Below, piece by piece: positions 18,620-27,195 of a stretch of DNA of 64,000 bases. The DNA is from Agromyces aurantiacus (GTDB lineage: Bacteria > Actinomycetota > Actinomycetes > Actinomycetales > Microbacteriaceae). Position 1 is the stretch's first letter, and each line of letters opens with the position of its first letter. The translations under genes and the position numbers were made by a program. The stretch is taken from positions 806,001-870,000 of the forward strand of contig NZ_JAFBBW010000001.1 of the NCBI RefSeq assembly GCF_016907355.1, given 5' to 3'. The notes beneath the pieces are model-generated. The model saw only the letters and a list, made by a program, of their open reading frames with translations, ran no database searches and was not told the origin of the DNA.

Positions 18620-19912
18620 TCAGCCGAGACGTTCGATCCGCATCTCGAGCCCCGCGAACGACACCTGGCCGGCCGGCGTCGTCCACGCCCGGGTCGACGA
18701 CTGGCGCACGAGGGTCGTGCGGAACTGCGGGTCGGTCTCGAGGCTCGTGCCGGCCGCAGTCCGTGCGCTCGACGCCACGGCGTCGCGAGCGAGGTCGCGC
18801 AGCGAGTACTCGCCGCCCTCGCCGGCGAGCGAGTCCCAGACGTCAGCGCGCTCGGCGACCGGCGCACCGGTCGGTCGCAGGGCGGCCGACCCGTCGGCGG
18901 CGGTCCCGAGGCCACGGCGCAGGTTCACGCCGTCGCCCGCGGTCAGGTAGGTCCAGCGCACACCGGTCACGCCGCCGTCCGCCTCCCGTGCGCTGCTGAG
19001 GTCGAGCAGCGATGCGCCGTGCTCGCCGATCACGCGCCCGACGCCCGTCGTGCGGTCGAGCACCACGGCGGTGGTCTCGTCGACGCCGAGCACGAGGTCG
19101 TGCCCGGTCTCGAGGCCGAGCTTGACGGCGCGACCCTGCCGGCCCCACGTCGTGAAGTGGCTGTCGATCTGCACGCCCTCGACGAAGCCGAAGCCGCCGT
19201 AGGGCACGTAGCCGAGCTCGGCCGGGTCCTCGAGGTAGCCCGGCGTCGCGCCGTCGCGCCACGCCTCGTACGACTCGCCGCCCGTGATCATGTCGGCGCC
19301 CTGCTGGATGGTGAGGCCGGCGCTCACGCCCGAGACCACGCCGCGGTCGGCGGCCGCGCGCAGCGCGGTGAGCACCGGCGTGTCGGTGCACGAGGTGAAC
19401 GCCTCCTCGGCGGCCGGCTCGCAGTCGAGCAGGGTGCGCACGTAGCGCATCTGGTCCCCGCCGCCGAAGAAGACGCCGGTCGCGTCGGCGAGTTCTGCGA
19501 CGACCTCGGGGTCGTCGGCGCGGTCGGGGCGGTAGGCGTCGCCCTCGTAGTCGACGCGGTCGTCGATGGGCACGGCGTAGGTCTCGGCGCCGTACTGCGC
19601 GAAGAGGTCGGAGTAGTAGAGGCCGTTGGCGGCCGCGTTGTTCAGGCTCGGGTCGGTGGCCTGCGCCTCGGTGCGCGCGGAGCGGGCAGCCGCCGTCACG
19701 ATCGCGATGCGCGCCTTCTCGGGCCCCGCGCCATCCGGGTCGGCGAGGTCGACGATCGTCTGCAGGATCTCGGCGTTCTCGGCGAGGTTGCCGCCGATGA
19801 GCACCGCGTGGGGCGTGGGCTCGGTGGACGCGGGAGCCGCGACCGCCGGCGTGGCGGTGAGGATGAGTGTGGCTGCGGTGCAGGCCGTCAGGGCTGCGGG
19901 GAGAGTTCGCAC
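18620..19912 (-). CDS. Secreted cyanophycinase (peptidase family S51)
   Basis: A 430-residue enzyme. GTG 19912 follows AAGGAGG by 4 bases, and the first 26 residues are a Sec signal peptide ending in AVAA. The S51 fold is clear: AVLIGG strand, FFGGGDQ (148-154), and the nucleophile S197 in GVSAG, then VQIDSHF. Two cysteines (C164, C175) may form a disulfide, consistent with export. Cyanophycinases cut the [17 protein letters not shown] polymer cyanophycin into beta-Asp-Arg dipeptides. The enzyme would work outside the cell on polymer from other bacteria, as known for extracellular CphE. It is divergent from an amino acid ABC transporter-M20 peptidase operon that could take up and split the dipeptide. 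Confidence 0.85.
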   Translation of the reverse strand: MRTLPAALTACTAATLILTATPAVAAPASTEPTPHAVLIGGNLAENAEILQTIVDLADPDGAGPEKARIAIVTAAARSARTEAQATDPSLNNAAANGLYYSDLFAQYGAETYAVPIDDRVDYEGDAYRPDRADDPEVVAELADATGVFFGGGDQMRYVRTLLDCEPAAEEAFTSCTDTPVLTALRAAADRGVVSGVSAGLTIQQGADMITGGESYEAWRDGATPGYLEDPAELGYVPYGGFGFVEGVQIDSHFTTWGRQGRAVKLGLETGHDLVLGVDETTAVVLDRTTGVGRVIGEHGASLLDLSSAREADGGVTGVRWTYLTAGDGVNLRRGLGTAADGSAALRPTGAPVAERADVWDSLAGEGGEYSLRDLARDAVASSARTAAGTSLETDPQFRTTLVRQSSTRAWTTPAGQVSFAGLEMRIERLG

Positions 19913-19936
19913 GATCGCCTCCTTGGAATGTGCGTT

Positions 19937-19952
19937 ACAGAAAAGACTCTGG
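19937..19952. promoter_or_regulatory. AT-rich operator candidate, copy next to cyanophycinase
   Basis: ACAGAAAAGACTCTGG contains CAGA-N6-TCTG and matches the site at 20054-20069 in 14 of 16 positions. It starts 24 bases upstream of the cyanophycinase GTG. It also overlaps the perfect dyad TCTGGC-GA-GCCAGA at 19948-19961. Confidence 0.55.
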
Positions 19953-20053
19953 CGAGCCAGATGCTAATGCACGATACGTCAGCGCGGAAGAGGCCGGATT
20001 GCGCGCCGTGCGAAGATGACAGAGACCTGCGACGCGCCCTCCGTTCATTACAA

Positions 20054-20069
20054 ACAGATAAAACTCTGG
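20054..20069. promoter_or_regulatory. AT-rich operator candidate, copy next to the ABC transporter
   Basis: ACAGATAAAACTCTGG, same orientation as the copy at 19937-19952 and 117 bases from it, lies 68 bases before the binding-protein gene. The shared CAGA-N6-TCTG dyad suggests one regulator, perhaps the RpiR protein at the operon end. Confidence 0.55.
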
Positions 20070-20137
20070 TCATTTCGGAACGGATGTTACATACTCGGTC
20101 CTGCACCGATCCCATCGCAGCGATCAGAAGGAACCCC

Positions 20138-21106
20138 ATGAAGATCCCCACTCCCGCCACCCGCACGGCGATCGTCGCCGCGTCCCTCTCCGGCGCGCTC
20201 CTCCTCGCGGGGTGCACCGGCACGAGCACCGGGGGCGACGACAGCGCCGCCGCCTCCGACGGCCTCGAGATCGCCGGCGTCACCATCACGGTCGACGAGG
20301 CCGCCGCCGAGCTCCTCCCCGAGGAGATCGCCGAGGCCGGCTCCGTCGAGGTCGCGACGAACGCCCCGTACGCGCCGTTCGAGATGTTCGTCGAGGAGGG
20401 CTCCGACGAGCTCACCGGCGTCGACGTCGACCTCGGCCGCGCCATCGGCGCCAAGCTCGGCGTCGACTTCGAGTTCAGCCAGCAGGAGTTCGACGGCCTC
20501 ATCCCGGGCCTCCAAGCCGCCAAGTATGACGTCGTCATGGCCGCGCTCACCTCCTCCGAGGAGCGCATGGACGTGCTCACGTTCATCGACTACTCGGCGT
20601 CGGGCACCGGCATCCTCGTCGAGGCCGGCAACCCCGAGGGCATCGAGAACTACCTCGACCTGTGTGGCAAGGAGGTCGCGGTGCAGGCCGCGACGAACCA
20701 GGTCGACCTCGCCACCGGCGTGTGGCAGGGCGAGTGCGAGGCCGAGGGCCTCGACCCGATCAAGCTCTCCGAGTTCCCGTCCGACGCCGACGCCCAGCTC
20801 GCGATCACGAGCGGCAAGGCCGTCGCGTCCCTCCTCACCAAGCCGAGCGCCGGCTACGTCGCGAAGACCGCGAACGACGGCGGCACCTTCGAAGTCGTCG
20901 AGGACCCCGAGGCCCCCAACGGTTACGAGGCCACGCTCAACGGCATCGGCGTGCTGAAGGAGAACGAGGAGTTCGCGAAGGCGATCCAGGCCGCGCTGCA
21001 GTCGCTCATCGACGACGGCACCTACGAGGCCATCCTCGACGAGTACGGCGTCACCGGCATCGGCATCGACGAGGCCACGATCAACGGCGCCGCCGAGGCC
21101 AAGTAG
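20138..21106 (+). CDS. Polar amino acid ABC transporter substrate-binding lipoprotein (SBP family 3)
   Basis: A 322-residue lipoprotein with lipobox LLLAGC and lipid-attachment C26. Family 3 features include [13 protein letters not shown] (ligand-site strand), [39 protein letters not shown] and the C-terminal segment [22 protein letters not shown]. An extra stretch of about 30 residues lies between the lipid anchor and the fold. ATG 20138 has AGAAGG upstream. Family members bind Arg, Gln, Cys and similar polar solutes. Beside a secreted cyanophycinase, beta-Asp-Arg is a plausible ligand (inference). Confidence 0.88.
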   Translation: MKIPTPATRTAIVAASLSGALLLAGCTGTSTGGDDSAAASDGLEIAGVTITVDEAAAELLPEEIAEAGSVEVATNAPYAPFEMFVEEGSDELTGVDVDLGRAIGAKLGVDFEFSQQEFDGLIPGLQAAKYDVVMAALTSSEERMDVLTFIDYSASGTGILVEAGNPEGIENYLDLCGKEVAVQAATNQVDLATGVWQGECEAEGLDPIKLSEFPSDADAQLAITSGKAVASLLTKPSAGYVAKTANDGGTFEVVEDPEAPNGYEATLNGIGVLKENEEFAKAIQAALQSLIDDGTYEAILDEYGVTGIGIDEATINGAAEAK

Positions 21107-21142
21107 GCCTCGCGCGCCCGACCGAACGGAAACGCACCACCC

Positions 21143-22138
21143 ATGACCGCAACGCAGCCGTCAGCCACGGCGGCGCCCGCAGGGCCCTCGGGTCCTTCGG
21201 GCGCCGCCCGCCCGGGCCCCATCGAGGCCGTGCCCGTCCGCCACCCGGGGCGCTGGATCGCCGCCGTCCTCGTGCTGGCCATCGGGATCGGGTCGCTGTA
21301 CTCGATCCTGCAGAACCCGAACCTCAGGCTCGATGTCGTCGGCGAGTACCTGTTCAAGCCGCTCACCCTCAACGGCGTGATCGTGACCATCTGGCTGACC
21401 GTGGCGGCCATGATCATGGGCGTCTTCGGCGGCATCGTCGTCGCGGTGATGCGCCTCTCGCCGAACCCCGTGCTCTCGGTCGCGGCGATGCTCTTCATCT
21501 GGGTGTTCCGCGGTACGCCGCTGCTGCTGCAGCTCATCTTCTGGGGTTTCATCGGCGCGTTCATCCCCAAGATCGTCGTCGGCATCCCGTTCACGTCGGT
21601 GGAGTTCTGGTCGTTCGAGACGAGCCAGCTCATCCCCGCCACCGTCGCCGCGCTGCTCGCGCTGGGTCTCAACGAGATGGCCTACGCGGCCGAGATCGTG
21701 CGCGCCGGCATCCAGTCGGTCGACCCCGGCCAGACCGAGGCCGCGCACTCGCTCGGCATGTCGCCCGCGAAGACCCTCCGCCGGATCGTGCTGCCCCAGG
21801 CGATGCGCGTGATCATCCCGCCGATGGGCAACGAGACCATCACCATGCTGAAGAGCACGTCGCTGGTCGCAGTGGTCGCCGGCGACGACCTCATGTCGAA
21901 CATCAAAGAGGCGTACACGCAGAACTACCTGATCATCCCGCTGCTCCTGGTCGCGGCGATCTGGTACCTCGCGCTCACCTCGATCCTCTCGATCCCGCAG
22001 ATGTGGCTCGAGCGCCGGTACGGCCGCGGGTTCAACGCGGCCCGGCCCACGATCAGCTCGCGCGTGTCGACGTTCACGCAGAGCATCTCGCTGCCCGCCC
22101 GCGGGAAGCGCGACGCGAAGAAGGAGTCGGCCTCATGA
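21143..22138 (+). CDS. Polar amino acid ABC transporter permease
   Basis: A 331-residue His/Glu/Gln/Arg-type permease. A cytoplasmic proline/glycine-rich N-terminus and one extra hydrophobic segment ([19 protein letters not shown]) precede the usual core with [33 protein letters not shown] and the EAA loop [22 protein letters not shown]. Only one permease gene is present, so a homodimer is expected. It starts 36 bases after the binding protein and its stop overlaps the ATPase start (ATGA). Confidence 0.9.
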   Translation: MTATQPSATAAPAGPSGPSGAARPGPIEAVPVRHPGRWIAAVLVLAIGIGSLYSILQNPNLRLDVVGEYLFKPLTLNGVIVTIWLTVAAMIMGVFGGIVVAVMRLSPNPVLSVAAMLFIWVFRGTPLLLQLIFWGFIGAFIPKIVVGIPFTSVEFWSFETSQLIPATVAALLALGLNEMAYAAEIVRAGIQSVDPGQTEAAHSLGMSPAKTLRRIVLPQAMRVIIPPMGNETITMLKSTSLVAVVAGDDLMSNIKEAYTQNYLIIPLLLVAAIWYLALTSILSIPQMWLERRYGRGFNAARPTISSRVSTFTQSISLPARGKRDAKKESAS

Positions 22139-22941
22139 CCGCCACCGTCCCCCAGGCCGCCCCGTTCGGCGCGACCGCCGAGCGCCCCATGGTCGAGGCC
22201 GTCGAGGTGCACAAGCGGTTCGGCAACCTCGAGGTGCTCAAGGGCATCACGATGTCGGTCGAGCGCGGCCAGGTCGTGTGCCTCCTCGGTCCGTCGGGCT
22301 CGGGCAAGTCGACGTTCCTGCGCTGCATCAACCACCTCGAGCAGATCGACGCCGGCATGATCCGCGTCGCCGGCGAGACCGTCGGCTACCGCGAGCGCAA
22401 CGGCCGGCTGTACGAGCTCCGCGAGAAGGAGGTCGCTGCGCAACGCCGCAAGGTCGGCATGGTGTTCCAGCGCTTCAACCTCTTCCCGCACCAGACCGCG
22501 CTCGAGAACGTGATCGAGGCGCCCACGCAGGTCGCCGGCCGGTCGCGATCGGCGGCCAAGGAGCAGGCGATGCGGCTGCTCGACCAGGTGGGCCTCGCCG
22601 ACAAGGCGGGCTCGTACCCGGCGCAGCTCTCGGGCGGCCAGCAGCAGCGCGTCGCCATCGCGCGCGCGCTCGCGATGGAGCCCGAGGTCATGCTCTTCGA
22701 CGAGCCCACGTCGGCCCTCGACCCCGAGCTCGTCGGCGACGTGCTCGACGTCATGCGCGGACTCGCCGAGTCCGGCATGACGATGATCGTGGTCACGCAC
22801 GAGATCGGCTTCGCGCGCGAGGTCGGCGACGTGGCCGTGTTCATGGACGGCGGGGTCGTGGTCGAGTCGGGCGCGCCCGCGCAGGTGCTGGGCGACCCGC
22901 GCGAGGAGCGGACCCGCGCGTTCCTCTCGAAGGTGCTCTGA
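22135..22941 (+). CDS. Polar amino acid ABC transporter ATP-binding protein
   Basis: A 268-residue ATPase. Walker [11 protein letters not shown]-loop FQRFNLFPH, signature LSGGQQQR, Walker [15 protein letters not shown] and the switch histidine in VVTHEIGFA are all intact. The [15 protein letters not shown] insertion after beta-3 is common in actinobacterial amino acid transporters. ATG 22135 overlaps the permease stop by 4 bases. It drives uptake through the permease encoded upstream. Confidence 0.92.
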   Translation: MTATVPQAAPFGATAERPMVEAVEVHKRFGNLEVLKGITMSVERGQVVCLLGPSGSGKSTFLRCINHLEQIDAGMIRVAGETVGYRERNGRLYELREKEVAAQRRKVGMVFQRFNLFPHQTALENVIEAPTQVAGRSRSAAKEQAMRLLDQVGLADKAGSYPAQLSGGQQQRVAIARALAMEPEVMLFDEPTSALDPELVGDVLDVMRGLAESGMTMIVVTHEIGFAREVGDVAVFMDGGVVVESGAPAQVLGDPREERTRAFLSKVL

Positions 22942-22942
22942 G

Positions 22943-24190
22943 GTGGCGGACGCCGTCACCACGCCGCCGGTGCCGAGCCGAACCGGTCGAGCGGATGTCG
23001 CCGCGCGCGCGGCACCGAGCGCCGACGAGCTCCGCCGCACCGCGCACGCGCTCGATCACCGCTTCCGCGACGACCTCGCGCACCTCGTCGGCATCGACTC
23101 GGGTTCGCACGACGCCGAGGGCGTCGAGCGCGTCGCTGCCTGGGCGGCGGCCGCGCTCGTCGGCGACGGCTTCGACGTGGAGACCCTGCCGACGCCGCTG
23201 CGCGACGGTCGGCGGTACGGTCCGGTCGTGATCGGTCGCCGCCGGGGCAGCGGGGCGTCGCGGGTGGTGCTGTTCGCGCACATGGACACCGTGTTCCCCG
23301 TCGGGACCGCGGCCGAGCGCCCGTTCCGCGTCGAGGGCGACCGCGCCTACGGGCCGGGTGTGTGCGACGACGGCGCCGGCATCGCGGCCGGGCTGTCGGC
23401 CGCGCGCGTGCTCGACGCCGTCGGATACGACGGGTACGGCGAGCTCGTGCTCGTCCTCACGCCCGACGAGGAGGTCGGCTCACCGGCGAGCCGCGAACTG
23501 CTGGCCGATGCGGCGCGCGGCGCCGATGCCGCGCTGTGCCTGGAGTGCGCACGCGAGAACGGCGACCTCGTCGGCGCCCGCAAGGGCGTGGCCGACGTGC
23601 TCGTGAGCATCCACGGGCGAGCGGCGCACTCGGGCGTCGAGCCCGAGCGCGGCATCAACGCCGCGGTCGAGGCGGCCCGGTTCCTGCTCGACGTGCAGTC
23701 CCTGTCGGGCTCGCGGCCGGGCCTCACCGTGAACGTCGGCCGGGTGGCATCCGGCTCGCGGCCGAACATCGTGCCCGAGTCGGCGGAGCTGCACCTCGAG
23801 GTGCGCGCCGACGGCCTCGCCGAGCTGGTCGGGGCGCTCGACGCGATCGACGAGCGGGCGCGCCATCCGTTCGTCGACGGCGCCCGGATCGGCGTGACGC
23901 GCCTCGACGTCTGCCCGCCCCTCGAGCGCGATGCCACCGACCGGCTCGCGGCGATCGCGCGGCGCACCGGCGCCCGCCTCGGGCTCGGGTTCGAGGTCGC
24001 GGCCACCGGCGGTGCGTCCGACGCGAACTTCGTCGCGGCCCTCGGCGTGCCCACGCTCGACGGGCTCGGGCCCGTCGGCGGCGGCGACCACGGCGTCGAC
24101 GAGTGGCTCGACCTCGCCGGCGCGCCCGATCGGGTCGCGCTCCTCGCCGGGCTCGTCGTCGCCATCGCGGAGGGCGAGTCGGTACGGTGA
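22943..24190 (+). CDS. M20-family metallopeptidase (carboxypeptidase G2-like)
   Basis: A 415-residue cytosolic zinc peptidase with no signal peptide. Ligands and catalytic residues fit M20: H113 and D115 in FAHMDTVFPVG, bridging D142 in GVCDDGAGIA, base E176 and ligand E177 in PDEEVGS, E201 in LECAREN, and H383 in GGGDHGVDEW. A dimerisation lid (KGVADVLVSIHGRAAHSGVEPERGINA) is present. GTG 22943 is one base after the ATPase stop. Family members remove C-terminal amino acids or split dipeptides and N-acyl amino acids. With an upstream importer and a secreted cyanophycinase, beta-Asp-Arg hydrolysis is a good but untested guess. Confidence 0.85.
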   Translation: MADAVTTPPVPSRTGRADVAARAAPSADELRRTAHALDHRFRDDLAHLVGIDSGSHDAEGVERVAAWAAAALVGDGFDVETLPTPLRDGRRYGPVVIGRRRGSGASRVVLFAHMDTVFPVGTAAERPFRVEGDRAYGPGVCDDGAGIAAGLSAARVLDAVGYDGYGELVLVLTPDEEVGSPASRELLADAARGADAALCLECARENGDLVGARKGVADVLVSIHGRAAHSGVEPERGINAAVEAARFLLDVQSLSGSRPGLTVNVGRVASGSRPNIVPESAELHLEVRADGLAELVGALDAIDERARHPFVDGARIGVTRLDVCPPLERDATDRLAAIARRTGARLGLGFEVAATGGASDANFVAALGVPTLDGLGPVGGGDHGVDEWLDLAGAPDRVALLAGLVVAIAEGESVR

Positions 24191-24207
24191 GTGCGGAGGA
24201 GGCGGTG

Positions 24208-25080
24208 ATGAGCGCGGCTGAGGCATCCATTCCGATGGCGGAGGCGATCCGGCGTGGCATGGCCGAGTGCAGCCCGGCCGAGCGGAAGGTCGCGCGGGTG
24301 CTGCTCTCGTCGTACCCCTCGGCCGGCTTCGAGACCGTCGCGAAGCTCGCGGCGCGCGCCGGCGTGAGCGGGCCCACGGTGCTGCGGTTCGCCAACCGGC
24401 TCGGCTACCGCGGCTTCCCCGACTTCCAGCAGGCCCTGCGCGACGACCTCGACGAGCGCTCCGCGTCGCCCATCGAGCTGTACGACCGCCGCCACGGCGA
24501 GCCCGATGCGGGCGAGGCATCCGGGCTCGCGCGGGCCGCGTCGATCACCCGCGAGACCCTCGAGCGCACCTTCGGCGCGCTCGCGCCCGACGAGTTCGAG
24601 CGGGCGGTCGAGCTGCTGTGCGCGCCGCGCAGCCGGGTGCTCGTCGGCGGCGGCCGGTTCTCGGGGCTGCTGGCGCGCTTCCTCGCCCAGCACCTCCAGC
24701 TGATCCGACCCGGAGTCGCCTCGCTGCCCGAGCACGACGCCGGCCGCGTCGAGGCCATCGCCGACCTTCGCCGCGGCGACGTGCTCGTGCTCTTCGACTA
24801 CCGCCGGTACGAGGAGCCGACGCGCCGGCTCGCCGCGGCGGCGAAGGCGCGACGCGCGTCGGTCCTGCTGTTCACGGATGCCTGGCTCTCGCCGATCTCG
24901 AGCGAGGCCGACGTGGTGCTCCCGAGCGAGACCGGTTCGCCGTCGGCGTTCGACGCGATGACCCCGGTGCTCGCGCTCGTCGAAGCCGTGATCGCCGAGT
25001 GCTCGGAGCGGCTCGGCGACGCGGCATCCGCCCGCATGCGCGAGGTCGAGCGCGCGGGGCGCGAACTCGACCTGTACTGA
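24208..25080 (+). CDS. RpiR/MurR-family transcriptional regulator with SIS domain
   Basis: A 290-residue regulator. The N-terminal RpiR helix-turn-helix spans about residues 5-80 (CSPAERKVARVLLSSYPSAG, then KLAARAGVSGPTVLRFANRLGYRGFPDFQ), followed by a SIS-type domain (about 115-250, with VLVGGGRFSGLLARFLA and DVLVLFDYRRYEEPTRRLA). ATG 24208 is favoured because AGGAGG lies 5 bases before it; GTG 24187 would overlap the peptidase stop but has no such site. SIS domains usually bind sugar phosphates, yet RpiR proteins beside amino acid operons exist. It is the last gene of the ABC-M20 operon and the best candidate to bind the paired sites at 19937 and 20054. Confidence 0.87.
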   Translation: MSAAEASIPMAEAIRRGMAECSPAERKVARVLLSSYPSAGFETVAKLAARAGVSGPTVLRFANRLGYRGFPDFQQALRDDLDERSASPIELYDRRHGEPDAGEASGLARAASITRETLERTFGALAPDEFERAVELLCAPRSRVLVGGGRFSGLLARFLAQHLQLIRPGVASLPEHDAGRVEAIADLRRGDVLVLFDYRRYEEPTRRLAAAAKARRASVLLFTDAWLSPISSEADVVLPSETGSPSAFDAMTPVLALVEAVIAECSERLGDAASARMREVERAGRELDLY

Positions 25081-25085
25081 CGGCG

Positions 25086-25562
25086 TCAGGCCGCGACGCG
25101 CTCCGGCGCGTCGGCGGCACGCGCCGGCACGACCTCGCGCACGGTCACGACGATCAGTGCGACGAGGAGCGCGAGCACCGCGACATCCGCCGCGATGTAG
25201 GCGTAGTGCGCCCAGTCGGTGCCGGGCGCCTCCGAACCCGCGATCACGAGGTCGCTGCGCCGGTTGAGCACCGGGCGGATGATCGCGACCTCGACGAGGT
25301 AGACGAGCCAGACGCCGCCGAGCAGCACGAGCGACGGGCGCCCGGCCCGCGGGCGCAGGCTCACGAGCGTGAGCGCCGCGAGCACGACGCCGGTCAGGAC
25401 GTTCAGGGCCGTGAACACCAGCCGGCCGATGCCGAGCCCGAGCGGGATGGTGATGCCCGGCGCCTGGAACTTCAGCGGCGCCTCGAGGAACGAGATCGCC
25501 GTGATGGCGCCGATGAGGAACGCCGGAAGCAGCAGCCGGAGCGCGAGTGCGGTGCGAGCCAT
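25086..25562 (-). CDS. Small four-helix membrane protein, function unknown
   Basis: The 158-residue product has about four membrane helices: LRLLLPAFLIGAITAISFLE, a second containing LVFTALNVLTGVVLAALTLV, LVLLGGVWLVYLVEVAII, and AADVAVLALLVALIVVTV. The segment FLIGAITAISFLEAPLKFQAPG loosely recalls DUF4149-type proteins, but I cannot assign a family. TAGTGT at 25570-25575 ends 7 bases before ATG 25562, so the message is probably leaderless. It is divergent from the aldo/keto reductase gene and ends 5 bases from the convergent RpiR gene. Confidence 0.65.
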   Translation of the reverse strand: MARTALALRLLLPAFLIGAITAISFLEAPLKFQAPGITIPLGLGIGRLVFTALNVLTGVVLAALTLVSLRPRAGRPSLVLLGGVWLVYLVEVAIIRPVLNRRSDLVIAGSEAPGTDWAHYAYIAADVAVLALLVALIVVTVREVVPARAADAPERVAA

Positions 25563-25618
25563 GATTTCTACACTACGTCGAAGTCGGGCCGGCCGGGCTC
25601 CCGCGTAGGCTCGCGAGG

Positions 25619-26569
25619 GTGACGGATGGTACGACCCTCGCCCCGCTCGGACTCGGCCTCGCCGCGCTCGGCCGGCCCGCGTACATCACCGAGGGGCGGG
25701 ACGCCGCGCTCGGCGCCGACCGGAGCGTTCCGGCGATGCGGTGGCGTGCTCACACGATGCTCGACGCGGCGTGGGACCGCGGCATCCGCTTCATCGACGC
25801 CGCTCGTTCGTACGGGCGCGCCGAGGAGTTCCTCGGGTCGTGGCTCGCCGCCGACCCCGCCCGCCGTGACGCCCTCACGATCGAGTCGAAGTGGGGCTAC
25901 GACTACGTGGGCGAGTGGCGCATGGACGCCGACGTGCACGAGCGCAAGGAGCACTCGCTCGCGATGTTCCGCCGGCAGTGGCCCGAGACGCTCGCCGCGC
26001 TCGGCGGCGCGCCCGATTTATACCTCGTGCACTCGCTCACGCCCGACAGCTCGGCGCTGGCCGACGCCGCGCTGCTCGATGCGCTGCGCGAGCTCGCGGC
26101 ATCCGGGGTGCGCGTGGGCATCTCGACGAGCGGGCCTGCGCAGGGCGACGCGCTCGATGCGGCGCGCTCGCTCGCCGACTCGCCGTTCACGGTCGTGCAG
26201 GCGACGTGGAACCTGCTCGAACCGTCGGCCGGGCCGGCGCTCGCGCGCGCCCACGTTGCCGGCTGGTTCGTCGTCGTCAAGGAGGCCGTCGCGAACGGGC
26301 GGCTCACGTCCGCGGGCGACCCGGTGGAGCGGGTCGCGGAGGCCGCGAGGCTCGCCGCGGCCGACGGTCAGTCGCTCGACGCGTTCGCGATCGGCGCCGC
26401 CCGCGCGCAGCCGTGGGTCGACGCCGTGCTCTCCGGCGCGGTCACGCCGAGCCAGCTCGAGTCCAACCTGGCCTCACGCGGCCCGGCGACGGATGCCTCG
26501 GCGCTCGCCGCCCTCGCCGAGGAGCCGGCCGCGTACTGGACGGCCCGCGGCATCCGCTCCTGGACCTGA
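25619..26569 (+). CDS. Aldo/keto reductase-family oxidoreductase
   Basis: A 316-residue TIM-barrel protein. The order of motifs is that of AKRs: GLGLAALGRPAYI, FIDAARSYGRAEEFLGSWL (catalytic Asp and Tyr), LTIESKWGYDY (Lys), DLYLVHSLT (His), then VGISTSGP and VVQATWNLLEP. It reduces a carbonyl with NADPH; substrate unknown. GTG 25619 lies 7 bases after TAGGCT (25606-25611), so the gene is probably leaderless and the -10 boxes of this gene and its divergent neighbour are only about 30 bases apart. Confidence 0.87.
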   Translation: MTDGTTLAPLGLGLAALGRPAYITEGRDAALGADRSVPAMRWRAHTMLDAAWDRGIRFIDAARSYGRAEEFLGSWLAADPARRDALTIESKWGYDYVGEWRMDADVHERKEHSLAMFRRQWPETLAALGGAPDLYLVHSLTPDSSALADAALLDALRELAASGVRVGISTSGPAQGDALDAARSLADSPFTVVQATWNLLEPSAGPALARAHVAGWFVVVKEAVANGRLTSAGDPVERVAEAARLAAADGQSLDAFAIGAARAQPWVDAVLSGAVTPSQLESNLASRGPATDASALAALAEEPAAYWTARGIRSWT

Positions 26570-26581
26570 CCGACGGACCGA

Positions 26582-26630
26582 GGGGTCAGTGGGCCGGAGG
26601 CCAGGGGGCCGGGGGGCGGGGGCCGGTGGG
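26582..26630 (+). other. G-rich tract with quadruplex potential
   Basis: Six runs of 3-6 G (26582-26585, 26591-26593, 26604-26608, 26611-26616, 26618-26622, 26628-26630) occur within 49 bases just after the aldo/keto reductase stop. Four runs in 26604-26630 meet a G3+N1-7 pattern, so the RNA or the + strand could fold into a G-quadruplex before the hairpin that follows. Confidence 0.6.
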
Positions 26631-26649
26631 CCCGACCGGTGCACGGGCC

Positions 26650-26677
26650 GGCGCCCCGGGCCGGAACCCGGGGCGCC
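26650..26677. terminator. Bidirectional terminator hairpin
   Basis: GGCGCCCCGGG (26650-26660) and CCCGGGGCGCC (26667-26677) form a perfect 11-bp stem with loop CCGGAA between the convergent aldo/keto reductase and HesB-like genes. Confidence 0.8.
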
Positions 26678-26739
26678 GCCACGTCCGTCCAGCAGGCGAC
26701 GACCCGGGGACAGGTCACCGAGCCGCCGTCTCGGGCTGG

Positions 26740-27027
26740 TCAGCTGCGCTGGGGGAGGATATCGAACGCGACGCGTCCGTCCTCGTCCAGGTGGGCGTCC
26801 AGCGTCTTGTCGTCGAGCGCCTGCGCGGCATCCTCGGCGAGGTAGACGCGCGCCCCCGCCTGCTCGACGATCGCGTCGCGCTCCTTCGGCGCCGGGGCGA
26901 TCTCGACCGCGAACTCGGTCCGCGAATCGCTCTCGGTGTCGATGCGGAGGCCGGACCCGGCAGGCGCGCCGCTGCGGTCGACGATCTCCTTCACGACGGT
27001 GCTCGCCGTATCGGTGAGGGTCAGCAT
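26740..27027 (-). CDS. HesB/IscA-like protein without cysteines
   Basis: The 95-residue product begins MLTLTDTASTVVKEIVDRSG and contains GLRIDTES, ARVYLAEDAAQALDDKTLDAHL and a final DGRVAFDI, the strand order of the HesB/IscA A-type iron-sulfur carrier fold. It has no cysteine at all, whereas true carriers need three. It therefore cannot hold a cluster in the known way and may be a structural relative with another role. ATG 27027 is preceded by GAGAAGGAGGAAG; an upstream in-frame ATG at 27063 would add 12 charged residues and lacks a good site. The gene is monocistronic. Confidence 0.75.
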   Translation of the reverse strand: MLTLTDTASTVVKEIVDRSGAPAGSGLRIDTESDSRTEFAVEIAPAPKERDAIVEQAGARVYLAEDAAQALDDKTLDAHLDEDGRVAFDILPQRS

Positions 27028-27195
27028 GTCTTCCTCCTTCTCTCGGGTGCGGTCACGAGCCATCCACTGTTCCGAAGCCCGGATGGCACGTCCAACCCCT
27101 TGCGATCGGGCGACGGATGGCGCACACTTGGCGCCCCTCGGGGGCCGTGCTCCGCGCCATCCGCACCTTCACAGGCAGGCGGACTACCCTGAAGC

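Noticed and set aside
24187..24207. GTG 24187 as the start of the RpiR gene
   Set aside because: It overlaps the upstream stop neatly but lacks a ribosome-binding site, while ATG 24208 has AGGAGG at ideal distance.
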